This document shows positions 1-9,146 of a stretch of 64,000 nt of DNA, in pieces. The position numbers and the translations under genes were made by a program. The notes below the pieces were generated by a model, which did not search any database, was not told the DNA's origin, and saw only the letters and a program-made list of their open reading frames with translations. Position 1 is the stretch's first letter. Every line of letters begins with the position of its first letter. Source of the stretch: Pedobacter sandarakinus (GTDB lineage Bacteria; Bacteroidota; Bacteroidia; Sphingobacteriales; Sphingobacteriaceae); assembly GCF_026240095.1 (NCBI RefSeq), contig NZ_JAPIVG010000004.1, positions 310,001 to 374,000 of the forward strand. Reading direction: 5' to 3'.

Positions 1-1595
1 TTTACTTTGTCGCCGGGCAACAAATCGCCATAGTAAGTATTAATTCCTAGCTTACTGGCCACCTCAGCAACAACCGCCGTTTTATCTCCACTTAACATTA
101 CTAATTTATTTAAGCCTAGATTGCGGAGCTGCCCAACCGCTACAAGTGCATCGTCTTTTATTTCATCAGCAATTAAGACATGGCCTGCGTATTGCCCGTT
201 GATGGCTAGAAGAACTATACCCTCATGAATATTGGCAATTTCAGGTTTGTAATTCACCTGAAATTTATCTAACAACTTAATATTTCCTGCAAGTACAGTT
301 TTACCATCGACTACGCCACTTAGTCCCATCCCAGGAATCTCCAAAACATCGGTTACCTGAAGTGGCACTTGTTTACCCGCATTAGCCGAGATTGCTTTAG
401 CAATTGGGTGGGTAGATTTCGCTTCTATTGCCGCCAGGTAACTTATAAATTCTTCCCTGTTAATAGATGTTTCTACTTGCTGAACTTTAAAAACGCCTTT
501 TGTTAAGGTGCCGGTTTTATCCATTACGACGGAATTTACTTTGGCTACAACATCCAAAAAATTAGCTCCTTTAAACAAAATCCCATGTGCCGACGATGCA
601 CCGATACCTCCAAAATACCCCAGTGGAATGGAAATTACCAGCGCACATGGACAGGAAATCACAAGAAAAACTAAAGCCCTGTATAGCCAGGTTTGGAAAT
701 GGTAATTGCTACCTAAAATAAGCATTGGTACGCTTACCAAGGCCAGAGCCAAAAAGAAAACAATTGGGGTATAAATTTTCGCAAAACGCCTGATGAATAG
801 TTCTGTTTTGGCTTTGCGGGTGCTGGCATTTTGTACCATCTCTAAAATACGAGAAATTGTACTATCGGCAAATGCTTTATCAACCACCATTTCTACAACC
901 TGTTTTAGGTTGAGCATGCCCGCTAAAATGATTTCTCCTTTGCTAATGGTGCGGGGTTTACTTTCACCTGTTATCGCAGCGGTATCAAAACTGCTCGCAC
1001 CACTAATTAATGAACCATCTAAGGGTACTTTTTCACCAACTTTAACCTGTATTGTTTCGCCTGGCTTTACATCCTGTGCATTTACCGTAACGTATTCATT
1101 GCCGCGTAATACGTGGGCTACGTTCGTCCTTACATCTAATAAAGCGGTAATATTATTTTTAGCCCGGTTTACGGCTGCCAGCTGAAAAAGCTCGCCAATA
1201 GTGTAAAATAACATTACGGTAACCCCTTCTGGGTACTCGCCGATGGCAAAAGCTCCGATGGTAGCAATAGACATTAAGGAGAATTCGGTGAAAAAGTCTT
1301 TTGCTTTAAATGTTTCCCAAACTTCTTTCAAAACGGGCACCCCAACTGGCAAATAAGCCACAAAATACCAATAAGGGCGAATGACTTTAAATGCTGGCCA
1401 TTTCAAAAGATAATCAAATGCAATGCCTATTAGTAACATTGCCAAGGTTACTAATGCAGGTGCATATGTTTTAAAAGCACCGGGGTCGCCGCCATGGTTA
1501 TGCTCGTCGCCACTATCATGGTTATGGTGCTCGTATTGGTGTTCGTTATGTTTGTGCTGACAGCAACTGTCTGCGGTATTATGGTTATGGCTCAT
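1..1595 (-). CDS. Heavy-metal translocating P-type ATPase (Zn/Cd type), C-terminus cut by window edge
   Basis: This inner-membrane pump uses ATP to export soft divalent metals. About 531 residues are visible from the ATG at 1595. The first 37 residues hold ten histidines and a Cys pair (C11-C12), and there is no ferredoxin-like HMA domain. Then follow membrane segments, the actuator TGES at 209-212, the metal-binding CPC at 315-317, the phosphorylation motif DKTGT with D359, and the HP motif at 396-397 that marks P1B ATPases. The C-terminal GDGVND hinge lies beyond the window, so the gene is incomplete only because of the cut. CPC plus HP favours Zn/Cd/Pb or Cu. The His-rich tail and missing HMA lean towards Zn/Cd, which is an inference. 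Confidence 0.93.
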   Translation of the reverse strand, partial: MSHNHNTADSCCQHKHNEHQYEHHNHDSGDEHNHGGDPGAFKTYAPALVTLAMLLIGIAFDYLLKWPAFKVIRPYWYFVAYLPVGVPVLKEVWETFKAKDFFTEFSLMSIATIGAFAIGEYPEGVTVMLFYTIGELFQLAAVNRAKNNITALLDVRTNVAHVLRGNEYVTVNAQDVKPGETIQVKVGEKVPLDGSLISGASSFDTAAITGESKPRTISKGEIILAGMLNLKQVVEMVVDKAFADSTISRILEMVQNASTRKAKTELFIRRFAKIYTPIVFFLALALVSVPMLILGSNYHFQTWLYRALVFLVISCPCALVISIPLGYFGGIGASSAHGILFKGANFLDVVAKVNSVVMDKTGTLTKGVFKVQQVETSINREEFISYLAAIEAKSTHPIAKAISANAGKQVPLQVTDVLEIPGMGLSGVVDGKTVLAGNIKLLDKFQVNYKPEIANIHEGIVLLAINGQYAGHVLIADEIKDDALVAVGQLRNLGLNKLVMLSGDKTAVVAEVASKLGINTYYGDLLPGDKV

Positions 1596-1636
1596 TGTTT
1601 TAATATTCAATGCTAACAATTTATGCTTTTTGTCGT

Positions 1637-1844
1637 ATGAGAACGCCAGGGACAACCGTTGTTAATAAACCCGGCAGCAACGAAAATACTTTTTTTCCAC
1701 CGCTTATTGAGTTAAAATACACGCCACAAAGATTACCTGGTTCCGAAAATCGATACGCAAGCTTGGGTTGAAAAAAAGATTGTAGTGAATGACGGGGCAG
1801 CTTACTCCTATGAAAATCGTGCCGTTCATTTCCAAATCCTGTAA
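1637..1844 (+). pseudogene. Possible decayed gene fragment in a 530-nt gap
   Basis: The gap between the metal ATPase and the M13 peptidase has no full gene. It contains two overlapping open stretches in different frames. One is an ATG-started 44-codon stretch from 1637. The other is a 37-codon stretch from 1731 ending at the stop at 1842-1844, with protein-like composition (PKIDTQAWVEKK...). The frame switch in the middle suggests a frameshifted remnant of a short gene. I do not recognise the family, and chance open reading is possible. The rest of 1596-2127 is AT-rich with no clear structure apart from the small ORF at 1968. Confidence 0.25.
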
Positions 1845-1967
1845 ATTAAAAACTACTTACCAATTAATTAGTGTCATCATTAAGAATCTTTATTAATAAC
1901 AAAAAAATCTGACTACACACAATAAATGATGTTAAAAAATGTTAATAGTGTATAAAGTTCTAAAAAC

Positions 1968-2054
1968 ATGAAATCCCTTAAATTCCATTTCTCGCCAGCT
2001 GAATTTTTAAGAAGATTTGGCCTCACCAGAATTTACTACTGGTTTAATAAGTAA
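1968..2054 (+). CDS. Candidate 28-residue basic small protein
   Basis: An ATG-started frame of 28 codons precedes the M13 peptidase gene. The peptide starts MKSLKFHFSPAEFLRRFG and ends IYYWFNK. It is basic and aromatic-rich, with no signal peptide. It could be a real microprotein or leader peptide of the downstream gene (start 73 nt away), or chance. I see no homology I can name. Confidence 0.25.
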   Translation: MKSLKFHFSPAEFLRRFGLTRIYYWFNK

Positions 2055-2127
2055 TATTTCTAATATATTGTTTCAAAATTGATTGTTATTTCATAAATTT
2101 CGGCTTAATACTAACTTATTTAAGCGA

Positions 2128-4161
2128 ATGAAATACCAAAATTTGAAAAGATATTTTGCTGCATTGGGCATTATTGCGGCAAGCTTTTCCGCAAATGCAC
2201 AGTCGAAAAAATTTATCGACCCGGCTAACATGGATTTATCTGTTAAGCCAGGTGACGATTTCTACACATATGCAAGTGGAACATGGATTAAAAATAATCC
2301 GGTACCTGCTAAAGAAACACGCTGGGGATCGTTCAACGAACTTCGCGATTTTAACATCAATGCTGTAAAATCTTTAGTGGAAGATGCGGCGGCCGACAAG
2401 AATGCACCTGCAGGATCGGTTAAAAGACGGGTAGGCGATTTTTTTGCCGCAGCAATGGATACGGTTACCATCGAAAAATTGGGCTATACGCCGATTAAAG
2501 CCGATCTAGAAAAAATCAATCAAATTAAAACCATTCAGGACGTGTTAAACCAAGTTGCTTACATGCGTGTAAACGGCCTTGGCGGACCCATGTTTGGCGT
2601 TGGTGTAGGACAGGATCGCAAAAATGGTAACAAATATATGGTCAACATTGGTCAGGGCGGTACTACGTTGCCAGATCGCGATTATTACCTAAAAGACGAT
2701 ACCAGAAGTGTTAAAATTCGTGAGGCATATGATACCTACATGACTACACTTTTCACTTTAACAGGTAGCAGCCCGGAGGTAGCAAAACAAAAAGCAGCAA
2801 CGGTTTTTAAGATTGAGAAGCAATTTGCCGAAGCACAAATGAGTCGCCTGGAAATGCGTGACCCTTATGCAACTTACAACAAGCTTACTGTTGCCGAATT
2901 GAGCCAAAAAACACCCGACATTAATTGGGCTACCTACTTACCTAAATTTAATATTAAAGGTCAGGATACGGTATTGGTATCATCGCCAAAATTTATGGCA
3001 AGTTTAGATAACATGTTAAAATCTGTTTCAGTGGCCGATTGGAAGACTTACCTGGAATGGAATATTTTAAAGGGATCTGCATCTAGCTTAAGTTCTCCTT
3101 TTGTAAAAGCAAGCTTTGCTTTCCAACAGGCGCAAACCGGACAAAAAGTACAAACACCACGCTGGCAGCGCATGTCATCATTAACAGATGGCACCATCGG
3201 CGAATTGCTTGGCCAACTTTATGTAGCTAAATATTTTAAACCAGAAGCTAAAGCCCGCATGGATGAAATGATTGCCAACCTACGTAAAGCTTTTGAAATT
3301 AGAATTAATGGCTTAGAATGGATGAGTGCCGAAACTAAGAAAAAGGCATTAGAAAAACTAGCTGCATTCAGACCAAAAGTAGGCTATACTACAAAATGGG
3401 AAACATACACAGGCCTAGACATTAAGAGAGATACTTATTTCCAAAACTTGCGTAACGCCAGCAAATGGGGGTATAACGAGAATGTTAGTCGCCTGGGCAA
3501 ACCGGTAGATCGTAACCGTTTTGGCATGACACCACCAACGGTAAATGCATCTTACAGCCCAACAATGAATGAAATCACTTTCCCTGCCGGAATTTTGCAA
3601 TTCCCTTTCTTCGATCCAAATGCAGATGATGCTGTAAATTATGGTGGCATTGGCGCTGTAATCGGACATGAAATGAGTCATGGTTTTGATGACAGCGGTA
3701 GCCAATACGATGCTTCTGGAAATTTGAAAAACTGGTGGACAGCCGACGACCGTAAAAAGTTTGAGGAAAGAACAAAAGCGCTTGGCGAACAATTTGATAG
3801 TTATACCGTGTTAGATACCGTACATGTAATTGGTAAACTAACCATGGGTGAGAACATTGGCGATTTAGGTGGCCTGAATGCTGCATATACCGCGTTTAAA
3901 ATGACTAAACAAGGGAAAAGCAATGAAAAGATTGATGGTTTTACGCCAGATCAACGTTTCTTCTTAGCTTGGGCACAAGTTTGGAGAGGAAATATTTTAC
4001 CAGAAAGCGCAGCACAATTAATTAAAACTGACCCACACTCGCCAGGACCATACCGTACAATTGGTGCACCTGTAAATATGGATGCATGGTACACTGCATT
4101 TGATGTAAAACCTGGAGACAAGTTGTATAAAAAACCAGAAGATAGAATTAGAATGTGGTAA
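2128..4161 (+). CDS. M13 family zinc metallopeptidase (neprilysin/PepO-like)
   Basis: Exported endopeptidase of the M13 (neprilysin) family that cleaves small peptides in the periplasm or at the surface. The ATG at 2128 gives 677 residues; an upstream TTG in frame (2083) would put extra residues before the signal peptide, so the ATG is preferred. A signal peptide ends near SANAQ. The M13 N-terminal domain starts with the typical PGDDFYTYASGTW block. The zinc site is HEMSH (H514, E515, H518) followed by ENIGDLGG, whose E575 is the third ligand. The family CxxW ending is replaced by the terminal RIRMW. The gene is monocistronic, with a strong terminator after it. Confidence 0.96.
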   Translation: MKYQNLKRYFAALGIIAASFSANAQSKKFIDPANMDLSVKPGDDFYTYASGTWIKNNPVPAKETRWGSFNELRDFNINAVKSLVEDAAADKNAPAGSVKRRVGDFFAAAMDTVTIEKLGYTPIKADLEKINQIKTIQDVLNQVAYMRVNGLGGPMFGVGVGQDRKNGNKYMVNIGQGGTTLPDRDYYLKDDTRSVKIREAYDTYMTTLFTLTGSSPEVAKQKAATVFKIEKQFAEAQMSRLEMRDPYATYNKLTVAELSQKTPDINWATYLPKFNIKGQDTVLVSSPKFMASLDNMLKSVSVADWKTYLEWNILKGSASSLSSPFVKASFAFQQAQTGQKVQTPRWQRMSSLTDGTIGELLGQLYVAKYFKPEAKARMDEMIANLRKAFEIRINGLEWMSAETKKKALEKLAAFRPKVGYTTKWETYTGLDIKRDTYFQNLRNASKWGYNENVSRLGKPVDRNRFGMTPPTVNASYSPTMNEITFPAGILQFPFFDPNADDAVNYGGIGAVIGHEMSHGFDDSGSQYDASGNLKNWWTADDRKKFEERTKALGEQFDSYTVLDTVHVIGKLTMGENIGDLGGLNAAYTAFKMTKQGKSNEKIDGFTPDQRFFLAWAQVWRGNILPESAAQLIKTDPHSPGPYRTIGAPVNMDAWYTAFDVKPGDKLYKKPEDRIRMW

Positions 4162-4255
4162 ATTTAACTGCAGGACTGAAAACTATAGACTACATCCCAT
4201 TACGTTAACTTAAGTTTTTCATCCCAGAGAGGAATATCAAACCTATATTGAAGAG

Positions 4256-4286
4256 CGTCCTGAAAAATTTCAGGACGTTTTTTTTA
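4256..4286 (+). terminator. Rho-independent terminator of the M13 peptidase gene
   Basis: An 8-bp GC-containing stem (CGTCCTGA with TCAGGACG) around a short A/T loop is followed directly by a run of eight T residues. Confidence 0.88.
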
Positions 4287-4329
4287 TTCAACAAAAACGA
4301 TAGCGCAAGTAACTTGTTGATTATCGTAC

Positions 4330-4337
4330 TATATTTG
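4330..4337 (+). promoter_or_regulatory. Candidate Bacteroidota -7 box (TATATTTG) for the DUF2625 gene
   Basis: This is an exact TAnnTTTG match 24 nt before the ATG at 4361. No TTTG sits at the usual -33 spacing, so only the -7 half is supported. Confidence 0.4.
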
Positions 4338-4360
4338 ATAAACAAGAAATACAATTCCCG

Positions 4361-5137
4361 ATGAACGGCACTATAAAAATCTGTTTAATTTTTGCTTTCA
4401 GCTCGTTAGCTTCATTGTGTATGGCTCAGAATACCTTAATCAGCTTAGACAAGCTAATCAACAAAACTGACCCAGCCTGGCCATTGGTGCAAAAATGGAT
4501 AGATGTAGCTAAAAACAAGGTAGAGGTTTTACCTGTAGATACTACAAAGGCCAATGAGGTGTTGTATAACGCACAGATGACAACCTATGCAACTTTGGGC
4601 GCTGTGATTTACAATACTGGTGGCATAATGGTAGATAATGGATGGATCAGGATTTTAGGTTCGGGAAGCAACCGCCTAACCAGGAATATTGCCGATTGGA
4701 ATAAGGGCAAGACCCTTGCCAACTATGGAGATAATGTTCCTTATCTTTTAATTGCTGACGATGCCGTTGGCGGTTTTTTTGCCATCAATTATGGCGGCTT
4801 GGGTCCTGATGTTAAAAACGTTTACTATTTAGAACCCAATTCGCTAACCTGGCAACCACTAGGTGCTGGGTATGGAGAATTCTTAATCTTTTGCTTTGAT
4901 AGTGATTTAGATAAGTTTTATAAGGGCTTACGATGGAGCAGTTGGAATCAGTTTATTGCCAACTTAGATGGCACTAAAACTTACAGCTTCCGCCCCTATT
5001 TATGGGAGGAGGGTACAGACATTGAAAAATGTAGCAGAAAGCTGATAGGAATAGAAGAGATGTATCGTTTTAACATTATGAAATCTAAAGAATTAAATGC
5101 CGAGAAAGGGATAAAAAAAGATGATAGTAAACAGTAA
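4361..5137 (+). CDS. DUF2625 family exported protein
   Basis: This is a 258-residue protein with a signal peptide ending at CMAQ, so it is exported. The body matches the DUF2625 pattern: an N-terminal DPAWPLVQKWI block, then a glycine-rich stretch GGIMVDNGWIRILGSG around residues 85-105, and later GGFFAINYGG and the LTWQPLGAGYGEFL segment. The family has no established function. The gene is alone on its strand and converges on the YjbR gene with only two bases between the stop codons. Confidence 0.85.
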   Translation: MNGTIKICLIFAFSSLASLCMAQNTLISLDKLINKTDPAWPLVQKWIDVAKNKVEVLPVDTTKANEVLYNAQMTTYATLGAVIYNTGGIMVDNGWIRILGSGSNRLTRNIADWNKGKTLANYGDNVPYLLIADDAVGGFFAINYGGLGPDVKNVYYLEPNSLTWQPLGAGYGEFLIFCFDSDLDKFYKGLRWSSWNQFIANLDGTKTYSFRPYLWEEGTDIEKCSRKLIGIEEMYRFNIMKSKELNAEKGIKKDDSKQ

Positions 5138-5139
5138 TA

Positions 5140-5496
5140 TTAGGCGCTGCCGTTAAGGCCTACATAAAGAGCTTGTATTTTTTTAGGCAACTTGGCCAAT
5201 ACCAATGCTCTTGAAGTGGCAACTCTTTCTTTCAGTTCTTTAGTATATAACACTTCCAGGTTTTCGACCTGAATCCATTGCCTTTTTGCCAGATGGTATG
5301 CCTGAGCGATTCCATCTCTTGCTGTGAGGGTATCAAATTCATTAGGATCACATTTAATAGAAAACTTGTTCCCATTGTCTATAGCAATGATCAGGTAAAT
5401 CTTTTCCTCGATCATAAAGCAGAGGTGCCCCCACTTCATTCCTTCGGTGGTTCCAGGTAAGCTTAAACAGTAATCTCTAAATGATTCGATGTCCAT
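5140..5496 (-). CDS. MmcQ/YjbR family protein
   Basis: This 118-residue protein covers the whole MmcQ/YjbR (CyaY-like fold) domain. It opens with the family signature SLPGTTEGMKWGH, then a two-strand block (CFMIEEKIYLIIAI) and a C-terminal helix ending LPKKIQAL. YjbR from E. coli has a structure resembling double-wing DNA-binding motifs, but the cellular role of the family is not settled. It is transcribed divergently from mnmD and convergently with the DUF2625 gene. Confidence 0.9.
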   Translation of the reverse strand: MDIESFRDYCLSLPGTTEGMKWGHLCFMIEEKIYLIIAIDNGNKFSIKCDPNEFDTLTARDGIAQAYHLAKRQWIQVENLEVLYTKELKERVATSRALVLAKLPKKIQALYVGLNGSA

Positions 5497-5506
5497 TATG
5501 GCTAAA

Positions 5507-5539
5507 TTTGGGGAAAAAATTGAAATTTCACTATGTTTG
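5507..5539 (+). promoter_or_regulatory. Bacteroidota-type promoter for mnmD
   Basis: TTTG at 5507-5510 and TATGTTTG at 5532-5539 are separated by 21 nt, matching the -33/-7 layout of the Bacteroidota primary sigma factor. Predicted transcription start is about 5546, giving a leader of about 58 nt before the ATG at 5604. Confidence 0.6.
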
Positions 5540-5603
5540 CAGCTTTACACAAAAATAAGATTTCTGAACAAATTAATGAATTCTTAACCGCCAATTCTCG
5601 ACT

Positions 5604-6272
5604 ATGAATGTTATTACCGCTACCGCCGATGGATCAAATACGCTCTACAATGAAACTATTGGTGAGCATTACCACAGCAAACATGGCGCACTACAAGAAA
5701 GCAAACATGTTTTTATTGATGCTGGATTAAAATTTAAGTTGGAAGCAGAAAAGCAGATTTCGATTTTAGAAGTTGGTTTCGGTACTGGATTAAACTTTAT
5801 TTTGAGTTTTGAATATGCTACAGAACAAAACATACATTTAGATTACACCAGCATTGAGGCGTTTCCGCTTACGCTTGATGTAATTGAGCAAACGGGTTAC
5901 GAGCAATATGTTCCATCAAAGATTTGGGATGGATTTATAGCTAACTATAAAGAAAGTCTGAAAACTCCACAAAATCCGTCGCCCTTGTGCAAATTAGAAA
6001 TTGCACACACCACGCTGGCTGCTTTTAACAGCGAACAGAAATTTGATGTAATTTACTATGATGCCTTTTCTGTACAACACCAGCCAGAAATGTGGACTGA
6101 TGAAATAATTGCACATGCCTGCAGCTTTTTAAAACCGGGAGGGATTTTCGTAACCTATGCCATTACCGGAAACCTAAAACGTGCCGTTAAAGCCTGCGGA
6201 TTTCAGATAGAAAAACTTCCAGGTGCCCCAGGGAAAAGAGAGATGCTAAGGGCAACAAAGGAGGTTTTTTAA
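5604..6272 (+). CDS. mnmD: tRNA (5-methylaminomethyl-2-thiouridine)(34)-methyltransferase MnmD
   Basis: This enzyme uses S-adenosylmethionine to make the last methylation of mnm5s2U at wobble position 34 of tRNAs. The 222 residues correspond to the free-standing methyltransferase domain found in many bacteria, not the E. coli MnmC fusion with an FAD oxidase domain. The SAM-binding motif EVGFGTGLNF is at about 57-66 and the acidic motif YYDAFSVQHQPEMW lies near 150-165. It stands alone between the YjbR gene and an aldo/keto reductase gene, and has its own promoter. Confidence 0.92.
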   Translation: MNVITATADGSNTLYNETIGEHYHSKHGALQESKHVFIDAGLKFKLEAEKQISILEVGFGTGLNFILSFEYATEQNIHLDYTSIEAFPLTLDVIEQTGYEQYVPSKIWDGFIANYKESLKTPQNPSPLCKLEIAHTTLAAFNSEQKFDVIYYDAFSVQHQPEMWTDEIIAHACSFLKPGGIFVTYAITGNLKRAVKACGFQIEKLPGAPGKREMLRATKEVF

Positions 6273-6531
6273 TGCCGATTGGCTATATGATCTTGGCCTG
6301 TAAACCTGAACCACCAGCACGAAAAGAGGTACCTAAACCTGGGTGAAGCGGCACCCTTTAAATTTTCAACGCAGTTGTATAAATTTAAAGGTACAGCGTA
6401 ACACAGGGACGAACGCTTAAATGAAGTGGTGCAAGTGCTTTCCAAAAAAAAATTATGCTATGTAGCGCTTAACCTGAATAATACCAAACTGCAACGTTAA
6501 TAATTTGTTAGGGTATAATAAGATTTTGACC
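6273..6531 (+). other. Intergenic region with protein-like fragments, possible gene relic
   Basis: No intact gene is present. Short open stretches occur in more than one frame; the clearest is about 30 codons ending at the stop near 6500 with composition typical of protein (DERLNEVVQVLSKKKL...). This is compatible with a decayed gene between mnmD and the reductase, but I cannot name a parent and chance is not excluded. Confidence 0.2.
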
Positions 6532-7479
6532 ATGGAAAAAAGAATTTTAGGTAAAACGGACCTGGCTACAGCACCAATTGTTTTTGGTGGCAACGTATTT
6601 GGTTGGACAATTGATGAATCGAAATCGTTTGAGATTCTGGATGAATTTATTGAACGGGGATTTAATTTTATAGATACTGCAGATGTATATTCGCGTTGGG
6701 TACCTGGAAACGAAGGTGGCGAATCGGAAACAATTATTGGTAACTGGTTGAAAAAGCACAACAAACGCCACGATGTGATTTTAGCCACCAAGGTGGGTTC
6801 TGACATGGGCAGCGGAAAATCGTTAAAGAAAGACTACATCATCAATGAAGTTGAACACTCGTTATCGCGTTTGAAAACGGACTACATTGATTTGTATTTT
6901 TCTCATTTTGATGATGAAAGTACCGAAATTGAAGAAACGCTGAGTGCGTATGAAATGCTAATTAAAGACGGAAAGGTCCGCTGGCTTGGAGCCTCTAACT
7001 TTTCAGCATCGCGTCTAAAAGAATCGTTGCAATTTTCTGCTGATCATAATTTGCCTCGGTATGAAGTGTACCAACCTGGATACAATTTGTATGACAGGGC
7101 TGAATTTGAGCAAGGCTATGAAAAAATTTGTGTCGACAATGGCTTAGGCGTAGTAACTTATTTCTCGCTGGCTAGCGGTTTTCTTTCTGGAAAGTACAGA
7201 AACGAAGCGGATCTTGACAAAAGCAAACGTGGCGCAGGCGTAAAAAAATATTTGGATGAACGAGGTTTGAACATCTTAAATGCTTTAGACCAGGTTTCAG
7301 AAAAATACCAGGTAACGCCCGCAGCAGTTGCATTGGGATGGCTAATTCACCGTCCATCGGTTACTGCTCCAATTGCAAGCGTAACCGATACGAAACAGCT
7401 TGCATCTTTTATGGAAGCAGCAAACTTACAACTAACTGCAGCAGACTTAACAATGCTCGACAAAGCAAGCAAGTATTAG
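6532..7479 (+). CDS. Aldo/keto reductase
   Basis: NADPH-dependent cytoplasmic oxidoreductase of the aldo/keto reductase superfamily, 315 residues from the ATG at 6532 (an upstream in-frame TTG at 6505 is less likely). The catalytic tetrad is visible: D and Y in FIDTADVYSRW, K in ATKVGSD, and H in FSHFDD. The C-terminal part carries the cofactor segment ending in IASVTDTKQL. The sequence resembles the YajO/PdxI-like and Tas-like branches, but the substrate cannot be read. A terminator follows at 7501. Confidence 0.93.
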   Translation: MEKRILGKTDLATAPIVFGGNVFGWTIDESKSFEILDEFIERGFNFIDTADVYSRWVPGNEGGESETIIGNWLKKHNKRHDVILATKVGSDMGSGKSLKKDYIINEVEHSLSRLKTDYIDLYFSHFDDESTEIEETLSAYEMLIKDGKVRWLGASNFSASRLKESLQFSADHNLPRYEVYQPGYNLYDRAEFEQGYEKICVDNGLGVVTYFSLASGFLSGKYRNEADLDKSKRGAGVKKYLDERGLNILNALDQVSEKYQVTPAAVALGWLIHRPSVTAPIASVTDTKQLASFMEAANLQLTAADLTMLDKASKY

Positions 7480-7500
7480 AAATATTATTTTAAATTTAAA

Positions 7501-7534
7501 TGCCCGATTATCCAAACAATTAATCGGGCATTTT
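7501..7534 (+). terminator. Terminator after the aldo/keto reductase gene
   Basis: A 10-bp perfect stem (TGCCCGATTA with TAATCGGGCA) with a 10-nt loop is followed by TTTT. Confidence 0.85.
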
Positions 7535-7559
7535 GTATTAAAATGGATTCTAAATAACC

Positions 7560-8669
7560 ATGAAAGAAAAACTGACTTTCCTACCTAAACTTGCGCTGAT
7601 TCTGTTCTGCCTGATTAGCTTAACATACATTGCAATTTTAGGTCACACCTTGCTGGCGCCGTTATTATTTTCTTTTTTAATGGCTATATTATTGCTGCCC
7701 GTGAGTAATTTTCTAGAGCAAAGATTTAAGTTTAAAAGAAGCTTTTCTACTATCGTATCGGTAGTGTTAATGATTGGCGTAATTAGTGGAGTTATTTATT
7801 TTTTTGGCAACCAGCTAAGTGATTTATGGGCCGATTGGCCATTGCTGAAGGCGAAAGCCAATGTATCTTACCATGAATTGCAACATTGGATATCTGAAAC
7901 ATTTCATGTAAACACGCAAAAGCAGCTGGCCTACCTTAACGATAGTACCGAGAAAGCATTAGCTACCAGCGCTGCCATCGTAGCTACTACCTTGGCAACC
8001 CTCTCTTCTACCTTATTATTCTTAGCCTTTACCTTGCTTTTTACCTTCTTCATCTTAAATTATCGTCGCATTTTATTCACTTTTTTAACGTCGGTATTTA
8101 AGGAAGAACATAAAGAAAAAGTAACGGAGATAGTTACGCAAATTCAATACATTATTAAGAGATATATTATCGGCTTGTTTCTGCAAATGTTTATTGTTTC
8201 GGTAATGATGATTGCTATTTTGAGCATATTAGGGATAAAATATGCAATCCTGCTCGGTTTGGTTGCGGGTATCTTCAATGTTATTCCCTATCTCGGAATC
8301 TTTTTTGCATTATTAGTGAGTTGCCTTATTACCTTCGCCACCGCTGGTGCTGGTAAGGTGTTACTGGTGCTGGTTGTTTATATTGTAGTGCATGCCATTG
8401 ATGGTAATATTTTAATGCCTCTCGTAGTGGGCTCTAAAGTGAAAATTAATGCTTTATTTGCGTTCTTAGGTATCGTAGTTGGCGAAATGATCTGGGGCAT
8501 TTCGGGTATGTTTTTGTGTATCCCATACCTTGCAATTTTAAAGATTATTTTCGATCGGGTAGATCATTTAAACCCCTGGGGGCTTTTAATGGGTGAAGAA
8601 CCCAAGCCCGAAAAGAAAAAGCGTGTTTACCAGATAACCAAAAAAATTAAACTAGAAGAACGCGATTAG
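7560..8669 (+). CDS. AI-2E family transporter (PerM-like membrane protein)
   Basis: This 369-residue integral membrane protein of the AI-2 exporter superfamily has the usual layout: two or three N-terminal membrane segments, a soluble stretch around 85-140, then a cluster of long hydrophobic segments with the conserved GLVAGIFNVIPYLG block near residues 235-250. The last 25 residues are a charged cytoplasmic tail. Family members export small molecules or act as Na+/H+ antiporters, so the substrate here is unknown. The next gene starts 17 nt downstream, suggesting one transcript through mazG. Confidence 0.9.
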   Translation: MKEKLTFLPKLALILFCLISLTYIAILGHTLLAPLLFSFLMAILLLPVSNFLEQRFKFKRSFSTIVSVVLMIGVISGVIYFFGNQLSDLWADWPLLKAKANVSYHELQHWISETFHVNTQKQLAYLNDSTEKALATSAAIVATTLATLSSTLLFLAFTLLFTFFILNYRRILFTFLTSVFKEEHKEKVTEIVTQIQYIIKRYIIGLFLQMFIVSVMMIAILSILGIKYAILLGLVAGIFNVIPYLGIFFALLVSCLITFATAGAGKVLLVLVVYIVVHAIDGNILMPLVVGSKVKINALFAFLGIVVGEMIWGISGMFLCIPYLAILKIIFDRVDHLNPWGLLMGEEPKPEKKKRVYQITKKIKLEERD

Positions 8670-8686
8670 CGCAAACAAATGTTGCA

Positions 8687-9136
8687 ATGAAGCCATTATT
8701 TGTTTTACTGATTGTTTATATCCTGGTTACAGCCTTCAACGGTCATACCCCTTTTGATAAGGGTGATGTTTTTGCCGGCAACTTGGCTATGAGCATAATG
8801 TTACTTTTTACGGCTGTAGGCCACTTTAAATATAAAACTGCGATGGCCGCTATGATACCGTTTTTCATTCCCAAAAAAGTGGAAATTGTTTTGATAACAG
8901 GTGTGCTTGAAATACTTTTTGCTATAGGCTTATGTATAGCAAGTACAAGGGTTTTCACCGGCATTGCGCTTATTATTTTCTTGATATTGATATTGCCTGC
9001 TAACATTTACGCCGCAAAAAATCGCATCAGCTACGAAGATCTATACAAAACAGGCCCAGGATTGAAATATTTATGGTTTAGAATTCCTTTTCAATTTTTC
9101 TTAATCGCCTGGGTTTGGTACTTTAGCGTTCGATAA
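8687..9136 (+). CDS. DoxX-like four-helix membrane protein
   Basis: 149 residues with four hydrophobic segments, the third next to EILFAIGLCIA, as in DoxX/DoxD-like proteins. The central FIPKKVEIVLITGVLEI block is typical of the DoxX-like branch common in Bacteroidota. Function is unknown; DoxX relatives take part in redox or thiosulfate metabolism. It lies between the AI-2E transporter gene and mazG with short gaps (17 and 10 nt), so co-transcription is likely. Confidence 0.75.
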   Translation: MKPLFVLLIVYILVTAFNGHTPFDKGDVFAGNLAMSIMLLFTAVGHFKYKTAMAAMIPFFIPKKVEIVLITGVLEILFAIGLCIASTRVFTGIALIIFLILILPANIYAAKNRISYEDLYKTGPGLKYLWFRIPFQFFLIAWVWYFSVR

Positions 9137-9146
9137 CTAAAACACC

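Noticed and set aside
793-1185. Open frame on the plus strand
   Set aside because: It is antisense to the P-type ATPase and has no independent motif.
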